A stretch of 5,946 bases of DNA from Bifidobacterium breve (GCA_945871625.1 CAMBWL010000063.1:1-5946), one strand, 5' to 3'; shown: positions 1-5,946, numbered from the stretch's first letter. Numbers and translations: made by a program. The notes: generated by a model from the letters alone, not told the origin.

Positions 1-722
1 GCGATGAAACCCTGCGACTCTTCGCGCATCGTCGTTAGCACGAGAACAAAAAACATCGTGGCGACACAAGAAATCCACGCGAGTCGCATGTAGCGAATCA
101 TCACGCCGTATGTTGGGCCTTCAGGCCACGCAGTCACGATCAGCGCAAGGCCACCGAACAACGCCGACATCAACAGGTATTCAAAAATTCGCAGCAACGC
201 CAGAATGCCACCGACTCGCGGTCCAGATTCTTGCTGTTCAATCGTTTCGCCGATGATCGTCGGGGCCGCTGGTGTTCCCGCGCCATCTGTCGCCCCTGGC
301 ACGGTTGACTGAATTGCAACTGCCGAGGTGAATTGAAACGAACCCAGGCTTCGATCGGGCAACGCCCAACTGACAACGCACGATCCCGCTGGCGGAATTT
401 GCGTCAGTGCGACCGATACGGTTTTAAAGTCAGTACCAAGTTGTGGCACTCCTAGTCCAACAAGCGTGCCGTTGCAGGCGAGCGATAGACCCATCGAAGT
501 GGCAATTTCGGGGTTCGCCAGAGGATCACGAAAAACCAATTGCAACTGAGTTGGCGGCACTGAAACAACCTGGCCAGGCGATGGGTTCGATGAACTGAGT
601 TGGTTTGTGCCCGCTGCCGCCGCATTCACCAAATTGCCAAAAAAGCCGAAGGTTAACAACAGGCCAATTAGCCCGAATAGAACCGAGAACTTAGCGGGTC
701 GCTTGTTTTGTGAAATAGTCAT
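1..722 (-). CDS. CopC/CopD-type copper resistance membrane protein, N-terminal part (truncated by window edge)
   Basis: This reading frame is open from an ATG at 722-720 to the window edge and gives 240 residues. Residues 1-11 are polar and basic, 12-32 are a hydrophobic signal segment, and a likely cleavage site lies in the Ala run at 34-37. The mature part opens with QLSSSNPSPGQ (41-51) followed by a beta-rich stretch ending in LVFRDPL, the usual start of CopC-like domains. The exported domain runs to about residue 137 and contains C83 and C115, a possible disulfide. A polar linker (138-168) leads to two membrane segments (about 171-198, ending AWP, and 211-231), as in CopD/YcnJ fusions. 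Family members bind or import copper at the cell surface. Here the expected N-terminal His and the later DGH-type His are not seen, so copper binding is doubtful. It is divergent from dnaX, with no Shine-Dalgarno and an AT-rich TATATA just upstream. The family call is fairly sure; the substrate is not. Confidence 0.72.
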   Translation of the reverse strand, partial: MTISQNKRPAKFSVLFGLIGLLLTFGFFGNLVNAAAAGTNQLSSSNPSPGQVVSVPPTQLQLVFRDPLANPEIATSMGLSLACNGTLVGLGVPQLGTDFKTVSVALTQIPPAGSCVVSWALPDRSLGSFQFTSAVAIQSTVPGATDGAGTPAAPTIIGETIEQQESGPRVGGILALLRIFEYLLMSALFGGLALIVTAWPEGPTYGVMIRYMRLAWISCVATMFFVLVLTTMREESQGFI

Positions 723-727
723 CTACG

Positions 728-735
728 TATATAAA
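728..735. promoter_or_regulatory. Candidate divergent -10 elements between the CopC/D gene and dnaX
   Basis: TATATA at 728-733 is self-complementary and could act as a -10 on either strand. On the minus strand it ends five bases before the CopC/D start codon (TTATAT in the register above leaves six), which suits a leaderless message. On the plus strand TATAAA at 730-735 lies 16 bases after TTGTGA (708-713), giving a plausible -35/-10 pair with a start near 742 and a dnaX leader of about 54 bases. This is read by eye only. Confidence 0.35.
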
Positions 736-746
736 GAGTAGTTAAT

Positions 747-778
747 TATGGGGCTGACTCGAGGTGAACCACCCCATA
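747..778 (+). promoter_or_regulatory. Inverted repeat (possible RNA hairpin) in the dnaX leader
   Basis: TATGGGG (747-753) pairs perfectly with CCCCATA (772-778), giving a 7-bp stem, four of them G-C pairs, with an 18-base loop. A U-G wobble (746/779) could extend it by one pair. The 3' arm ends at the first base of AGGTAGG (778-784), the only Shine-Dalgarno-like sequence before dnaX, and the 5' arm contains the ATG of a short leader ORF. It could modulate dnaX translation. No U-run follows, so it is not an intrinsic terminator. A 7-bp repeat could arise by chance. Confidence 0.3.
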
Positions 779-783
779 GGTAG
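748..783 (+). CDS. Possible 11-codon leader peptide upstream of dnaX
   Basis: An ATG at 748 opens an 11-residue frame (MGLTRGEPPHR) that stops with TAG at 781-783, twelve bases before the dnaX start codon. The stop codon sits inside the AGGTAGG that could serve dnaX, so a ribosome finishing this peptide would melt the 747-778 hairpin and stop close to the dnaX start. No Shine-Dalgarno precedes this ATG. There is no family match I recognise, and a frame this short can be accidental. Confidence 0.2.
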   Translation: MGLTRGEPPHR

Positions 784-786
784 GCT
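781..786 (+). promoter_or_regulatory. Candidate start-proximal -10 (TAGGCT) for dnaX
   Basis: TAGGCT fits the actinobacterial TANNNT -10 pattern and ends nine bases before the dnaX ATG, predicting a start about three bases ahead of the gene. It competes with the upstream TATAAA at 730-735 as the dnaX promoter, and with the reading of 778-784 as a Shine-Dalgarno. The pattern is loose, so support is weak. Confidence 0.25.
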
Positions 787-795
787 CGCTACGAA

Positions 796-2484
796 ATGGC
801 AACCCAGTCCCTGTATCGCCGATATCGGCCTCGTCGCTTCGACGAACTCAAAGGTCAAGACCATGTAGTGCGAGCTTTGCGCAATGCGGTGATCAACAAT
901 CGCGAAGGTCAGGCCTATTTGTTTTCTGGACCACGAGGTACAGGCAAAACATCCACCGCAAGAATTTTGGCAAAAGTTCTTAATTGCGAAAAATTGAAAG
1001 ATGGTGAACCGTGCGGCAAGTGTGGTTCATGCGTGTCGATTGATGCCGGGTCAAGTTATGACGTGCTTGAACTCGATGCCGCGAGCAACAACGGTGTCGA
1101 CAACATGCGCGACCTAATCGAACGAGCAGCGCTCGGCAACCCGGGTCGACATCGCGTTTTTATTTTGGACGAAGTGCACATGCTTTCGAAGCCTGCCGAA
1201 GCGGCATTGCTCAAGACGCTCGAAGAGCCACCCGATCATGTGGTGTTCGTTTTGGCGACGACCGATCCGCAAAAAGTCAGCGAAACAATTCGCAGTCGAA
1301 CACAACATTTGCAGTTTCATCTTTTGCCTCTTCAAGAACTGAAGGAACATGTTCGTTGGGTGGTCGCCGACGCCAAACTTGTCGTCAGCGAAGAGGCGAT
1401 CGATCGTGTAGTACAACTCGGTGCAGGTTCGGTGCGCGACACTTTGTCGGCTCTCGAACTTGTTGTTGCGTCTGGCGGCGATGTTGAAGAACAGATTTCG
1501 TTAGACGAATTCATCGAATCATTTATCGATCACGATCCAGGTCGGGCACTCGCCGCGGTGAGTGCCGCCGTGCAGTTTGGTGCCGATCCGCGTGCGCTGA
1601 CAGAAGACGTCGTGCGATATTTGCGCGATGCATTTTTGTCATTGATGGCACCAGAACTAGTGCAACTGCCCAAAGAACGCGCCGAAGTTGTTGGCGACCA
1701 AGCCCGGCGTATGGGCGCGGCAAGCGTGGTGCGAGCAATAGAAATCCTTGGCGATGTTTTGATTGAAATTCGCCACGCACCAGATGCACGATTGTTGGTT
1801 GAGGTTGCGCTTGTCAAACTCACGCGTCAAAATTCGAACACAGACGTCGCCGCGCTGATGTCGCGAATTGAGCGTCTTGAATCTGGGGCAATCGCCACGC
1901 GTGACGCAACTGGGCCGATCCCCCGACCACCACTTGTTGATCCGAGCACGGGTCGAGCCAAACTTGGTGGTCGAGCATCTTCGGCGATGCCTTCTGCCGT
2001 GCCAACTGCGCAGCCATCAAAACCGTCAACAAGTCAGGTTGCCGAAGCACCATCTACATCAGCAGTTGAGACAAGTTCTGCTGTCATGGCTGACAGTGAG
2101 ATCAAGTCGTATTGGACAGAGGTTGTCGCGGCACAAAAACCGATTATTCGGGCGCTCTACAGTGCGGTCAATGTCAAAGATTGCACAGATGGCGTGCTCA
2201 CGCTTGCCGCGCCAAGCGAGATGCATATTTCCAAATCGAACGAGCACCTGCAAACCCTGCTTGACTCGCTGAAAAGAGTTTCAGGTAGAAGAGTTGAAAT
2301 CAAATTTGTCGTTGCCGAGTCGAAACGTGGCAAATCCGACAAGTCTTCTGCACCATTAGACGACAGTGAGATTATTGAAGATGTCTCTCAGACGACCAAA
2401 GCCCCGAACGGTTCGCACTCATCGCCAATTGACGAACTTGCCAAGGCGTTTCCGGGGTCGCAAATTATTGATGACAAGAAGTAG
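796..2484 (+). CDS. dnaX: DNA polymerase III subunit gamma/tau
   Basis: This is the ATPase core of the clamp loader, which opens the beta sliding clamp and loads it on primed DNA, and links polymerase cores at the replication fork. The 562-residue protein starts SLYRRYRPRRFDELKGQ, typical of DnaX. The AAA+ module shows Walker A GPRGTGKT (45-52), four zinc-ligand cysteines (C64, C73, C76, C79), Walker B LDEVH (124-128), sensor-1 ATTD (154-157), the SRC-box equivalent SRT (167-169, Thr replacing the usual Cys) and sensor-2 R214 in GSVRD. Domain III follows to about residue 360. A Ser/Pro/Ala/Thr-rich linker (about 366-430) leads to a folded tau-type C-terminal domain (about 432-510) and a polar tail. 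I saw no A-AAA-AAG slippery site, so a separate short gamma form is not predicted by frameshifting. The ATG at 796 gives the family's usual N-terminus. Two in-frame TAG codons end the gene, and recR follows after nine bases. Confidence 0.97.
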   Translation: MATQSLYRRYRPRRFDELKGQDHVVRALRNAVINNREGQAYLFSGPRGTGKTSTARILAKVLNCEKLKDGEPCGKCGSCVSIDAGSSYDVLELDAASNNGVDNMRDLIERAALGNPGRHRVFILDEVHMLSKPAEAALLKTLEEPPDHVVFVLATTDPQKVSETIRSRTQHLQFHLLPLQELKEHVRWVVADAKLVVSEEAIDRVVQLGAGSVRDTLSALELVVASGGDVEEQISLDEFIESFIDHDPGRALAAVSAAVQFGADPRALTEDVVRYLRDAFLSLMAPELVQLPKERAEVVGDQARRMGAASVVRAIEILGDVLIEIRHAPDARLLVEVALVKLTRQNSNTDVAALMSRIERLESGAIATRDATGPIPRPPLVDPSTGRAKLGGRASSAMPSAVPTAQPSKPSTSQVAEAPSTSAVETSSAVMADSEIKSYWTEVVAAQKPIIRALYSAVNVKDCTDGVLTLAAPSEMHISKSNEHLQTLLDSLKRVSGRRVEIKFVVAESKRGKSDKSSAPLDDSEIIEDVSQTTKAPNGSHSSPIDELAKAFPGSQIIDDKK

Positions 2485-2493
2485 TAGTTAGCA

Positions 2494-3102
2494 ATGGCTT
2501 CTGCATACACCCAACCGATGCAGGCGCTGATCGATGCGCTGTCTCGTTTGCCTGGCATCGGGCCGAAGTCAGCACAGCGAATCGCTTTTCATTTGATTAA
2601 AAGCGATGATCGCGACGTTGAACAACTTTCGACATCGATTACGAAGGCAAAAGCCACGGTCAAATTCTGTCAGCGGTGCTCAAATTTTTCTGAGGTCGAT
2701 TTGTGCCAGTTCTGCAGTGACGACCGCCGTGATGCAACAACAATTTGCGTCGTTGAAGAGTCGCGAGATGTTGTGGCGATCGAGAAGACTCGTGAATTTT
2801 CTGGTCAATATCATGTTTTATTGGGTGCCATTAGTCCGCTCGATGGTGTTGGGCCCGAACAACTGAAAATTCGTGAACTTCTGGCGCGTATCGAGCCTCA
2901 AGGCGTCAAAGAAGTGATTTTGTGTCTCAACCCGAATACCGAAGGCGATGTCACATCGATGTATTTGGCGCGGGTGTTGCGGCCACTCGGTGTGAAAGTC
3001 ACGAGACTCGCCAGTGGATTGCCTGTGGGTGGCGATCTTGAATATGCCGACGAACTTACATTGGGTCGTGCGCTCGAAGGTCGACGCGAAGTTACTGGCT
3101 AA
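2494..3102 (+). CDS. recR: Recombination mediator protein RecR
   Basis: RecR works with RecO and RecF to load RecA onto SSB-coated single-stranded DNA at gaps during recombinational repair. The 202-residue length is normal. It has the N-terminal helix-hairpin-helix LPGIGPKSAQR (19-29), a four-cysteine zinc finger (C59, C62, C71, C74), a Toprim domain beginning ICVVEESRDVVAIE (84-97) with the acidic NPNTEGD stretch (146-152), and the C-terminal signature SGLPVGGDLEYADELTLGRALEGRR (174-198, conserved D186/E187 region). The ATG at 2494 gives a standard N-terminus; Met9 is a less likely alternative. It lies nine bases after dnaX with no clear Shine-Dalgarno, so it is probably co-transcribed and translationally coupled. 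The intervening ybaB/ebfC gene common in this operon is missing. It ends with tandem TAA codons and converges on the thiolase gene. Confidence 0.97.
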   Translation: MASAYTQPMQALIDALSRLPGIGPKSAQRIAFHLIKSDDRDVEQLSTSITKAKATVKFCQRCSNFSEVDLCQFCSDDRRDATTICVVEESRDVVAIEKTREFSGQYHVLLGAISPLDGVGPEQLKIRELLARIEPQGVKEVILCLNPNTEGDVTSMYLARVLRPLGVKVTRLASGLPVGGDLEYADELTLGRALEGRREVTG

Positions 3103-3116
3103 TAACTGGTTTGAAA

Positions 3117-4298
3117 TTAACCGACGCGCAAAATCAGTGCGTCGCCTTGACCGCCGCCACCACATAACGCAGCGGCACCCAAGCCACCACCACGGCGGCG
3201 CAGTTCGTGAAGCAGAGTTAAAGCCAGGCGATTGCCGCTCATACCGATCGGATGGCCAAGTGCTATCGCGCCACCATTGACGTTGACGATTTCGTCGGTA
3301 ATGCCCAGGTCGCGCATCGAGGCGATGCCGACTGCGGCGAACGCTTCGTTGATTTCAAAGAGATCGACATCAGAAACTTTTTTACCGACTCGCTCGAGCG
3401 CTTTGATGATGCTGCGACTTGGTTGATGCAACAACGAAGCGCTATCGGGGCCGGCAACCATGCCATATGAAACAAATTCGCCGAGTGGCTTTATGCCGCG
3501 CTTGTCGGCGGCGCGTTTTGACATCATTACAACTGCCGAACCAGCGTCGCTAATTTGACTGGCATTGCCGGCGGTGACCGTGCCCGTTTTGTCGAACGCC
3601 GGCTTCAGTGAAGCCAGCGACTCCATCGTTGTGGCGGCACGCACACCTTCGTCGTCGCTGATCACAATTGGCTCACCTTTGCGTTGCGGAATCGTGATCG
3701 GAACAATTTCTTCGGCAAGTTTGCCGTTTGCGATTGCCGCCGCGGCGCGTTGGTTGCTTTTCATTGCCAGATCGTCTTGCGCATCACGACTAATTTCACC
3801 AGCGGCATAGCGCTCGGTGCCAAGGCCCATCAGGCAAGCATCGAAGGCACACCACAAGCCGTCGCGTTGAATCGCATCGAGTAGTTGCACGTCACCGAAC
3901 CGAAATCCACCGCGTGCACCCATCGCCAAATACGGCGAGTTGGTCATGCTCTCCATGCCGCCAGCGACGACGATGTCTGCATCGCCGTTGGCAATCATTT
4001 GGTCGGCCAAATAAATTGAATTCAAGCCTGACAAACAAACTTTGTTGATGTTGACACTCGGCACATTCATCGGAATGCCAGCTTTGACCGCGGCTTGTCG
4101 CGACGGCACTTGACCTTGTCCCGCCATCAAAACTTGACCCATGATCACATGTTCAACTTCGTCTGGTGAGACACCAGCACGCTGCAACGCCGCGGCGATT
4201 GCGAAGCCGCCCAGGTCAGCCGCACTAAACGACGAGAGTGCGCCACTCAGTTTGCCGATCGGTGTACGGGCTCCCGAGATGATGTATGAACCTGGCAT
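3117..4298 (-). CDS. Acetyl-CoA C-acetyltransferase (thiolase)
   Basis: This is a thiolase of the acetyl-CoA acetyltransferase type. It condenses two acetyl-CoA to acetoacetyl-CoA, or runs in reverse in fatty-acid breakdown, in the cytoplasm. The 393-residue length is standard. The N-terminus [14 protein letters not shown] is typical. Cys88 in NKVCLSGL is the acyl-accepting nucleophile, NEAFAAV carries the conserved Asn, [11 protein letters not shown] contains His349, and Cys379 in CGGGGQGDA is the proton-transfer cysteine, so the active site is complete. The segment after DGLW ([16 protein letters not shown]) departs from the common PhaA-type MGxTAENVA and may reflect a clade-specific acyl pocket. 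It is divergent from ccr across 40 bases, which suggests that it supplies acetoacetyl-CoA to the same ethylmalonyl-CoA route; beta-oxidation is the alternative. No Shine-Dalgarno is seen upstream; a TACGCT hexamer seven bases before the ATG suggests a leaderless message. The 3' end is 14 bases from recR. Confidence 0.93.
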   Translation of the reverse strand: MPGSYIISGARTPIGKLSGALSSFSAADLGGFAIAAALQRAGVSPDEVEHVIMGQVLMAGQGQVPSRQAAVKAGIPMNVPSVNINKVCLSGLNSIYLADQMIANGDADIVVAGGMESMTNSPYLAMGARGGFRFGDVQLLDAIQRDGLWCAFDACLMGLGTERYAAGEISRDAQDDLAMKSNQRAAAAIANGKLAEEIVPITIPQRKGEPIVISDDEGVRAATTMESLASLKPAFDKTGTVTAGNASQISDAGSAVVMMSKRAADKRGIKPLGEFVSYGMVAGPDSASLLHQPSRSIIKALERVGKKVSDVDLFEINEAFAAVGIASMRDLGITDEIVNVNGGAIALGHPIGMSGNRLALTLLHELRRRGGGLGAAALCGGGGQGDALILRVG

Positions 4299-4305
4299 GG
4301 GTTAC

Positions 4306-4311
4306 AGCGTA
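4306..4311 (-). promoter_or_regulatory. Candidate leaderless -10 (TACGCT) for the thiolase gene
   Basis: On the minus strand TACGCT fits TANNNT and is separated by seven bases from the thiolase ATG, so transcription would begin at or one base before the start codon. No purine-rich ribosome site exists in the spacer. The -35 position would fall over about 4329-4334, on top of the ccr -10. Confidence 0.45.
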
Positions 4312-4326
4312 GGGGTTTGGGGTCTG

Positions 4327-4332
4327 TACTGT
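4327..4332 (+). promoter_or_regulatory. Candidate leaderless -10 (TACTGT) for ccr
   Basis: TACTGT fits the actinobacterial TANNNT -10 and ends exactly six bases before the ccr ATG at 4339, the spacing that puts the transcription start on the A of the start codon. There is no Shine-Dalgarno. Its -35 position (roughly 4304-4309) overlaps the thiolase -10, so the two polymerase sites should exclude each other. A GGGGTTTGGGG stretch (4312-4322) lies between the two -10 elements. Confidence 0.5.
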
Positions 4333-4338
4333 TAATTC

Positions 4339-5673
4339 ATGAAAAATATTTTGGAAGCCATCCAAAATGGGGCTGACTCGGCCACATTTGCAGCACTAGA
4401 AATACCTGCCACGTATCGCGCAGCCGTAGTGCTCAAGAGTGAACAAGAAATGTTTGCAGGTGTCGCGTCGGCGAATAAAGACCCACGCAAAAGTGTGCAC
4501 ATCCAAGAAGTTGCGACGCCTGAGATTGCGCCAGACGAGGTACTCATCGCGGTGATGGCAAGCAGCATCAACTTCAACACAGTATGGACAAGCATTTTTG
4601 AACCGATCTCCACGTTTGGGGCACTTACGCGACTAGCACGCGAAAGTTCATGGGCAAAGCGCCACGATCTTGACTATCACGTAATGGGCAGTGATGCTTC
4701 TGGCGTGGTGCTGCGTGTTGGCTCGGCCGTGCGCAACTGGAAGCCTGGTGACAAAATCACGGTGCATTGCAATCACGTTGACGATCAAGATCCGACTTCA
4801 CATAACGACTCAATGCTGGGCAGCAACCAGCGCATCTGGGGTTATGAAACAAATTTTGGTGGCCTTGCCGACTTGTCGGTGGTCAAAGCAAATCAATTGA
4901 TGCCAAAACCAGCGCATCTTTCGTGGGAAGAGGCTGCGGTGAATGCGCTGTGTAACTCGACGAGCTATCGCATGTTGGTTTCCAAGAATGGCGCCAACAT
5001 GAAGCAAGGTGATGTTGTGCTTATTTGGGGCGCGTCAGGTGGTATCGGTGCCTATGCGTTGCAGTACGTTCTCAATGGTGGTGGCATTCCGGTTGGTGTC
5101 GTGAGTTCTCCAGAAAAAGCACAAATCTTGCGTGAGATGGGTTGCGAAGCAGTGATTGATCGCAAGGCCGCTAATTACAAGTTTTGGAATGATGACAACA
5201 CGCACAATGAAAAAGAGTGGCGCCGTTTCGGTGGCGACATCCGTGCTCTCGTTGGCGAAGATCCAGACATTGTGTTCGAGCACCCAGGCCGCTCAACGTT
5301 TGCCGCTTCGATGTATGTCGTCAAGCGCGGAGGAATCGTCGCGACGTGTGCAGCAACCAGTGGTTACATGCTGGAATTTGATAACAGGCATTTTTGGATG
5401 CGACTCAAACGATTGATCGGAAGCCACTTTGCCAACTATCGCGAAGCATGGGAAGCAAACCGTTTGATTCAAAAAGGCATGATTCATCCGGTGATGTCAC
5501 AAGTGTTCATGCTTGATCAAACCGGCGAAGCGGCTTATCAGGTGCACAACAACATGCACGAAGGAAAGATTGGCGTGTTGTGTCTCGCCCCTCGTGAAGG
5601 CATGGGTATTGACGACCCGGCATTGCGCGCCAAGGTTGGCGAAGAAAATATCAATCGTTTCAGGAGGAAATAG
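4339..5673 (+). CDS. ccr: Crotonyl-CoA carboxylase/reductase
   Basis: Ccr carries out the NADPH-dependent reductive carboxylation of crotonyl-CoA to ethylmalonyl-CoA, the key step of the ethylmalonyl-CoA pathway for acetate assimilation and a source of ethylmalonyl-CoA for polyketides. The 444 residues match the roughly 447 of Streptomyces and Kitasatospora enzymes, and the whole chain resembles them: INFNTVWTSIFEP (77-89), YHVMGSD, RIWGYETNFGG, the nucleotide-binding loop GASGGIG (231-237), DIVFEHPGR, SGYM and IGSHFANYREA. By recalled alignment to the Kitasatospora enzyme the CO2-pocket residues are N80, Y169 (Phe there), E170 and H363; the last two are the signature separating carboxylating enzymes from simple enoyl reductases. 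The NPGD/medium-chain dehydrogenase fold lacks the zinc-ligand pattern of alcohol dehydrogenases. The ATG at 4339 gives the usual N-terminus (KNILEAI). It is divergent from a thiolase gene and overlaps the epimerase gene by one base, so it heads an operon. Confidence 0.95.
   Translation: MKNILEAIQNGADSATFAALEIPATYRAAVVLKSEQEMFAGVASANKDPRKSVHIQEVATPEIAPDEVLIAVMASSINFNTVWTSIFEPISTFGALTRLARESSWAKRHDLDYHVMGSDASGVVLRVGSAVRNWKPGDKITVHCNHVDDQDPTSHNDSMLGSNQRIWGYETNFGGLADLSVVKANQLMPKPAHLSWEEAAVNALCNSTSYRMLVSKNGANMKQGDVVLIWGASGGIGAYALQYVLNGGGIPVGVVSSPEKAQILREMGCEAVIDRKAANYKFWNDDNTHNEKEWRRFGGDIRALVGEDPDIVFEHPGRSTFAASMYVVKRGGIVATCAATSGYMLEFDNRHFWMRLKRLIGSHFANYREAWEANRLIQKGMIHPVMSQVFMLDQTGEAAYQVHNNMHEGKIGVLCLAPREGMGIDDPALRAKVGEENINRFRRK
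5662..5667 (+). promoter_or_regulatory. Strong Shine-Dalgarno AGGAGG for the epimerase gene
   Basis: A perfect AGGAGG ends five bases before the GTG at 5673 and fixes that start, inside the last codons of ccr. It is the only consensus ribosome site in the window, which fits a gene inside an operon as opposed to the leaderless first genes. Confidence 0.85.
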
Positions 5674-5946
5674 TGATACTCACCGAGATCGACCATGTCG
5701 CAATTGCAGTGCACGATCTAGAAGCGGCGATCGACTATTACAAGCGTGCATTTGGCGCGACTGTGACTCATCGTGAAGTCGTCGAGCAAGACGGCGTCGA
5801 AGAAGCACTGTTAGAAGTCGCGCAAAGTTTTGTGCAGTTGCTGACGCCGACTCGACCTGATTCGCCGGTTGCCAAATCGCTCGAAAAGCGCGGCGAGGGT
5901 TTGCATCATGTTGGTTACCGAGTTGCTGATTGCGCCAAAGCTTTGC
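5673..5946 (+). CDS. Methylmalonyl-CoA/ethylmalonyl-CoA epimerase, N-terminal part (truncated by window edge)
   Basis: This enzyme interconverts the (R) and (S) forms of methylmalonyl-CoA and, in the ethylmalonyl-CoA pathway, of ethylmalonyl-CoA, so that the B12-dependent mutases can act. The visible 91 residues are about two thirds of the usual length. They form a vicinal-oxygen-chelate (glyoxalase-like) module: EIDHVAIAVHDLEAAIDYY (5-23), a beta strand pair with VQLLTP (54-59), and GLHHVGYRV (76-84) opening the second repeat. Probable metal ligands are H8, Q55 and H79; the final Glu lies beyond the window. The GTG start shares its G with the ccr TAG stop and has a strong Shine-Dalgarno. The start ILTEIDHVAIAV matches the family. 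Other glyoxalase-fold enzymes are possible in principle, but the motifs and position after ccr favour the epimerase. Confidence 0.9.
   Translation, partial: MILTEIDHVAIAVHDLEAAIDYYKRAFGATVTHREVVEQDGVEEALLEVAQSFVQLLTPTRPDSPVAKSLEKRGEGLHHVGYRVADCAKAL

Noticed and set aside
170..376. Minus-strand 68-residue open frame
   Set aside because: It is an out-of-frame shadow of the CopC/D-type gene, which is open through the same region with a signal segment and membrane helices.
741..795. Small SRP RNA (ffs), which often lies next to dnaX
   Set aside because: The conserved GGAAGGNAGCAG-type core loop is absent and the spacer is too short.
1868..2272. Open frame inside dnaX in another frame
   Set aside because: Low-complexity Arg/Gln/Leu-rich translation with no family features, lying entirely within the dnaX linker and C-terminal coding region.
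796..2484. Programmed frameshift making a gamma form of DnaX
   Set aside because: No X-XXY-YYZ heptamer in the right frame; the A-runs near 2135 and 2272 do not fit the pattern.
3252..3884. Several plus-strand open frames opposite the thiolase gene
   Set aside because: They are antisense shadows of a gene with a complete thiolase active site and have no recognisable motifs.
4339..5673. Generic zinc-type alcohol dehydrogenase or quinone oxidoreductase
   Set aside because: The fold is shared, but the Ccr-specific N-terminus, WGYE, HPGR and GSHFANY motifs along the whole length point to crotonyl-CoA carboxylase/reductase.

Overview
The window is ordinary-looking chromosomal DNA with moderate G+C, most likely from a high-G+C Gram-positive relative. 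The best guess is an actinobacterium of the Acidimicrobiia type. This rests on the style of the DnaX, RecR and thiolase proteins, a Streptomyces/Kitasatospora-like crotonyl-CoA carboxylase/reductase, a CopC-CopD type membrane protein, and promoter-like TANNNT hexamers placed so that several messages would begin at or near the start codon (leaderless). The taxonomic placement is inference. No mobile element, CRISPR array, tRNA or rRNA is visible.

Layout. Positions 1-722 (minus) hold the N-terminal 240 residues of a secreted-domain plus membrane protein of the CopC/CopD (YcnJ-like) type, cut by the window edge. A 73-nt divergent spacer (723-795) carries AT-rich promoter-like sequence, an 11-codon leader ORF and a 7-bp inverted repeat. 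Positions 796-2484 (plus) encode DnaX, the clamp-loader tau/gamma subunit, and 2494-3102 (plus) encode RecR. The two form a DNA replication/repair pair, but the small ybaB/ebfC gene often found between them is absent. Position 3117 onward to 4298 (minus) is an acetyl-CoA acetyltransferase that converges on recR. A 40-nt spacer (4299-4338) separates it from the divergent crotonyl-CoA carboxylase/reductase gene ccr (4339-5673, plus). The ccr stop overlaps by one base the GTG start of a methylmalonyl/ethylmalonyl-CoA epimerase that runs off the window end (5673-5946).

Functionally there are three blocks: a copper/envelope protein of uncertain activity, the dnaX-recR genome-maintenance pair, and a carbon-metabolism block. 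In that last block, thiolase, Ccr and epimerase catalyse steps of the ethylmalonyl-CoA pathway: condensation of acetyl-CoA, reductive carboxylation of crotonyl-CoA, and epimerisation of the resulting C5/C4 acyl-CoA. The block could supply acetate assimilation or ethylmalonyl/methylmalonyl-CoA precursors.

I found no convincing undescribed system. The most interesting points are the very compact divergent thiolase/ccr promoter region, the structured leader of dnaX, and the CopC-like domain that appears to have lost its copper ligands.
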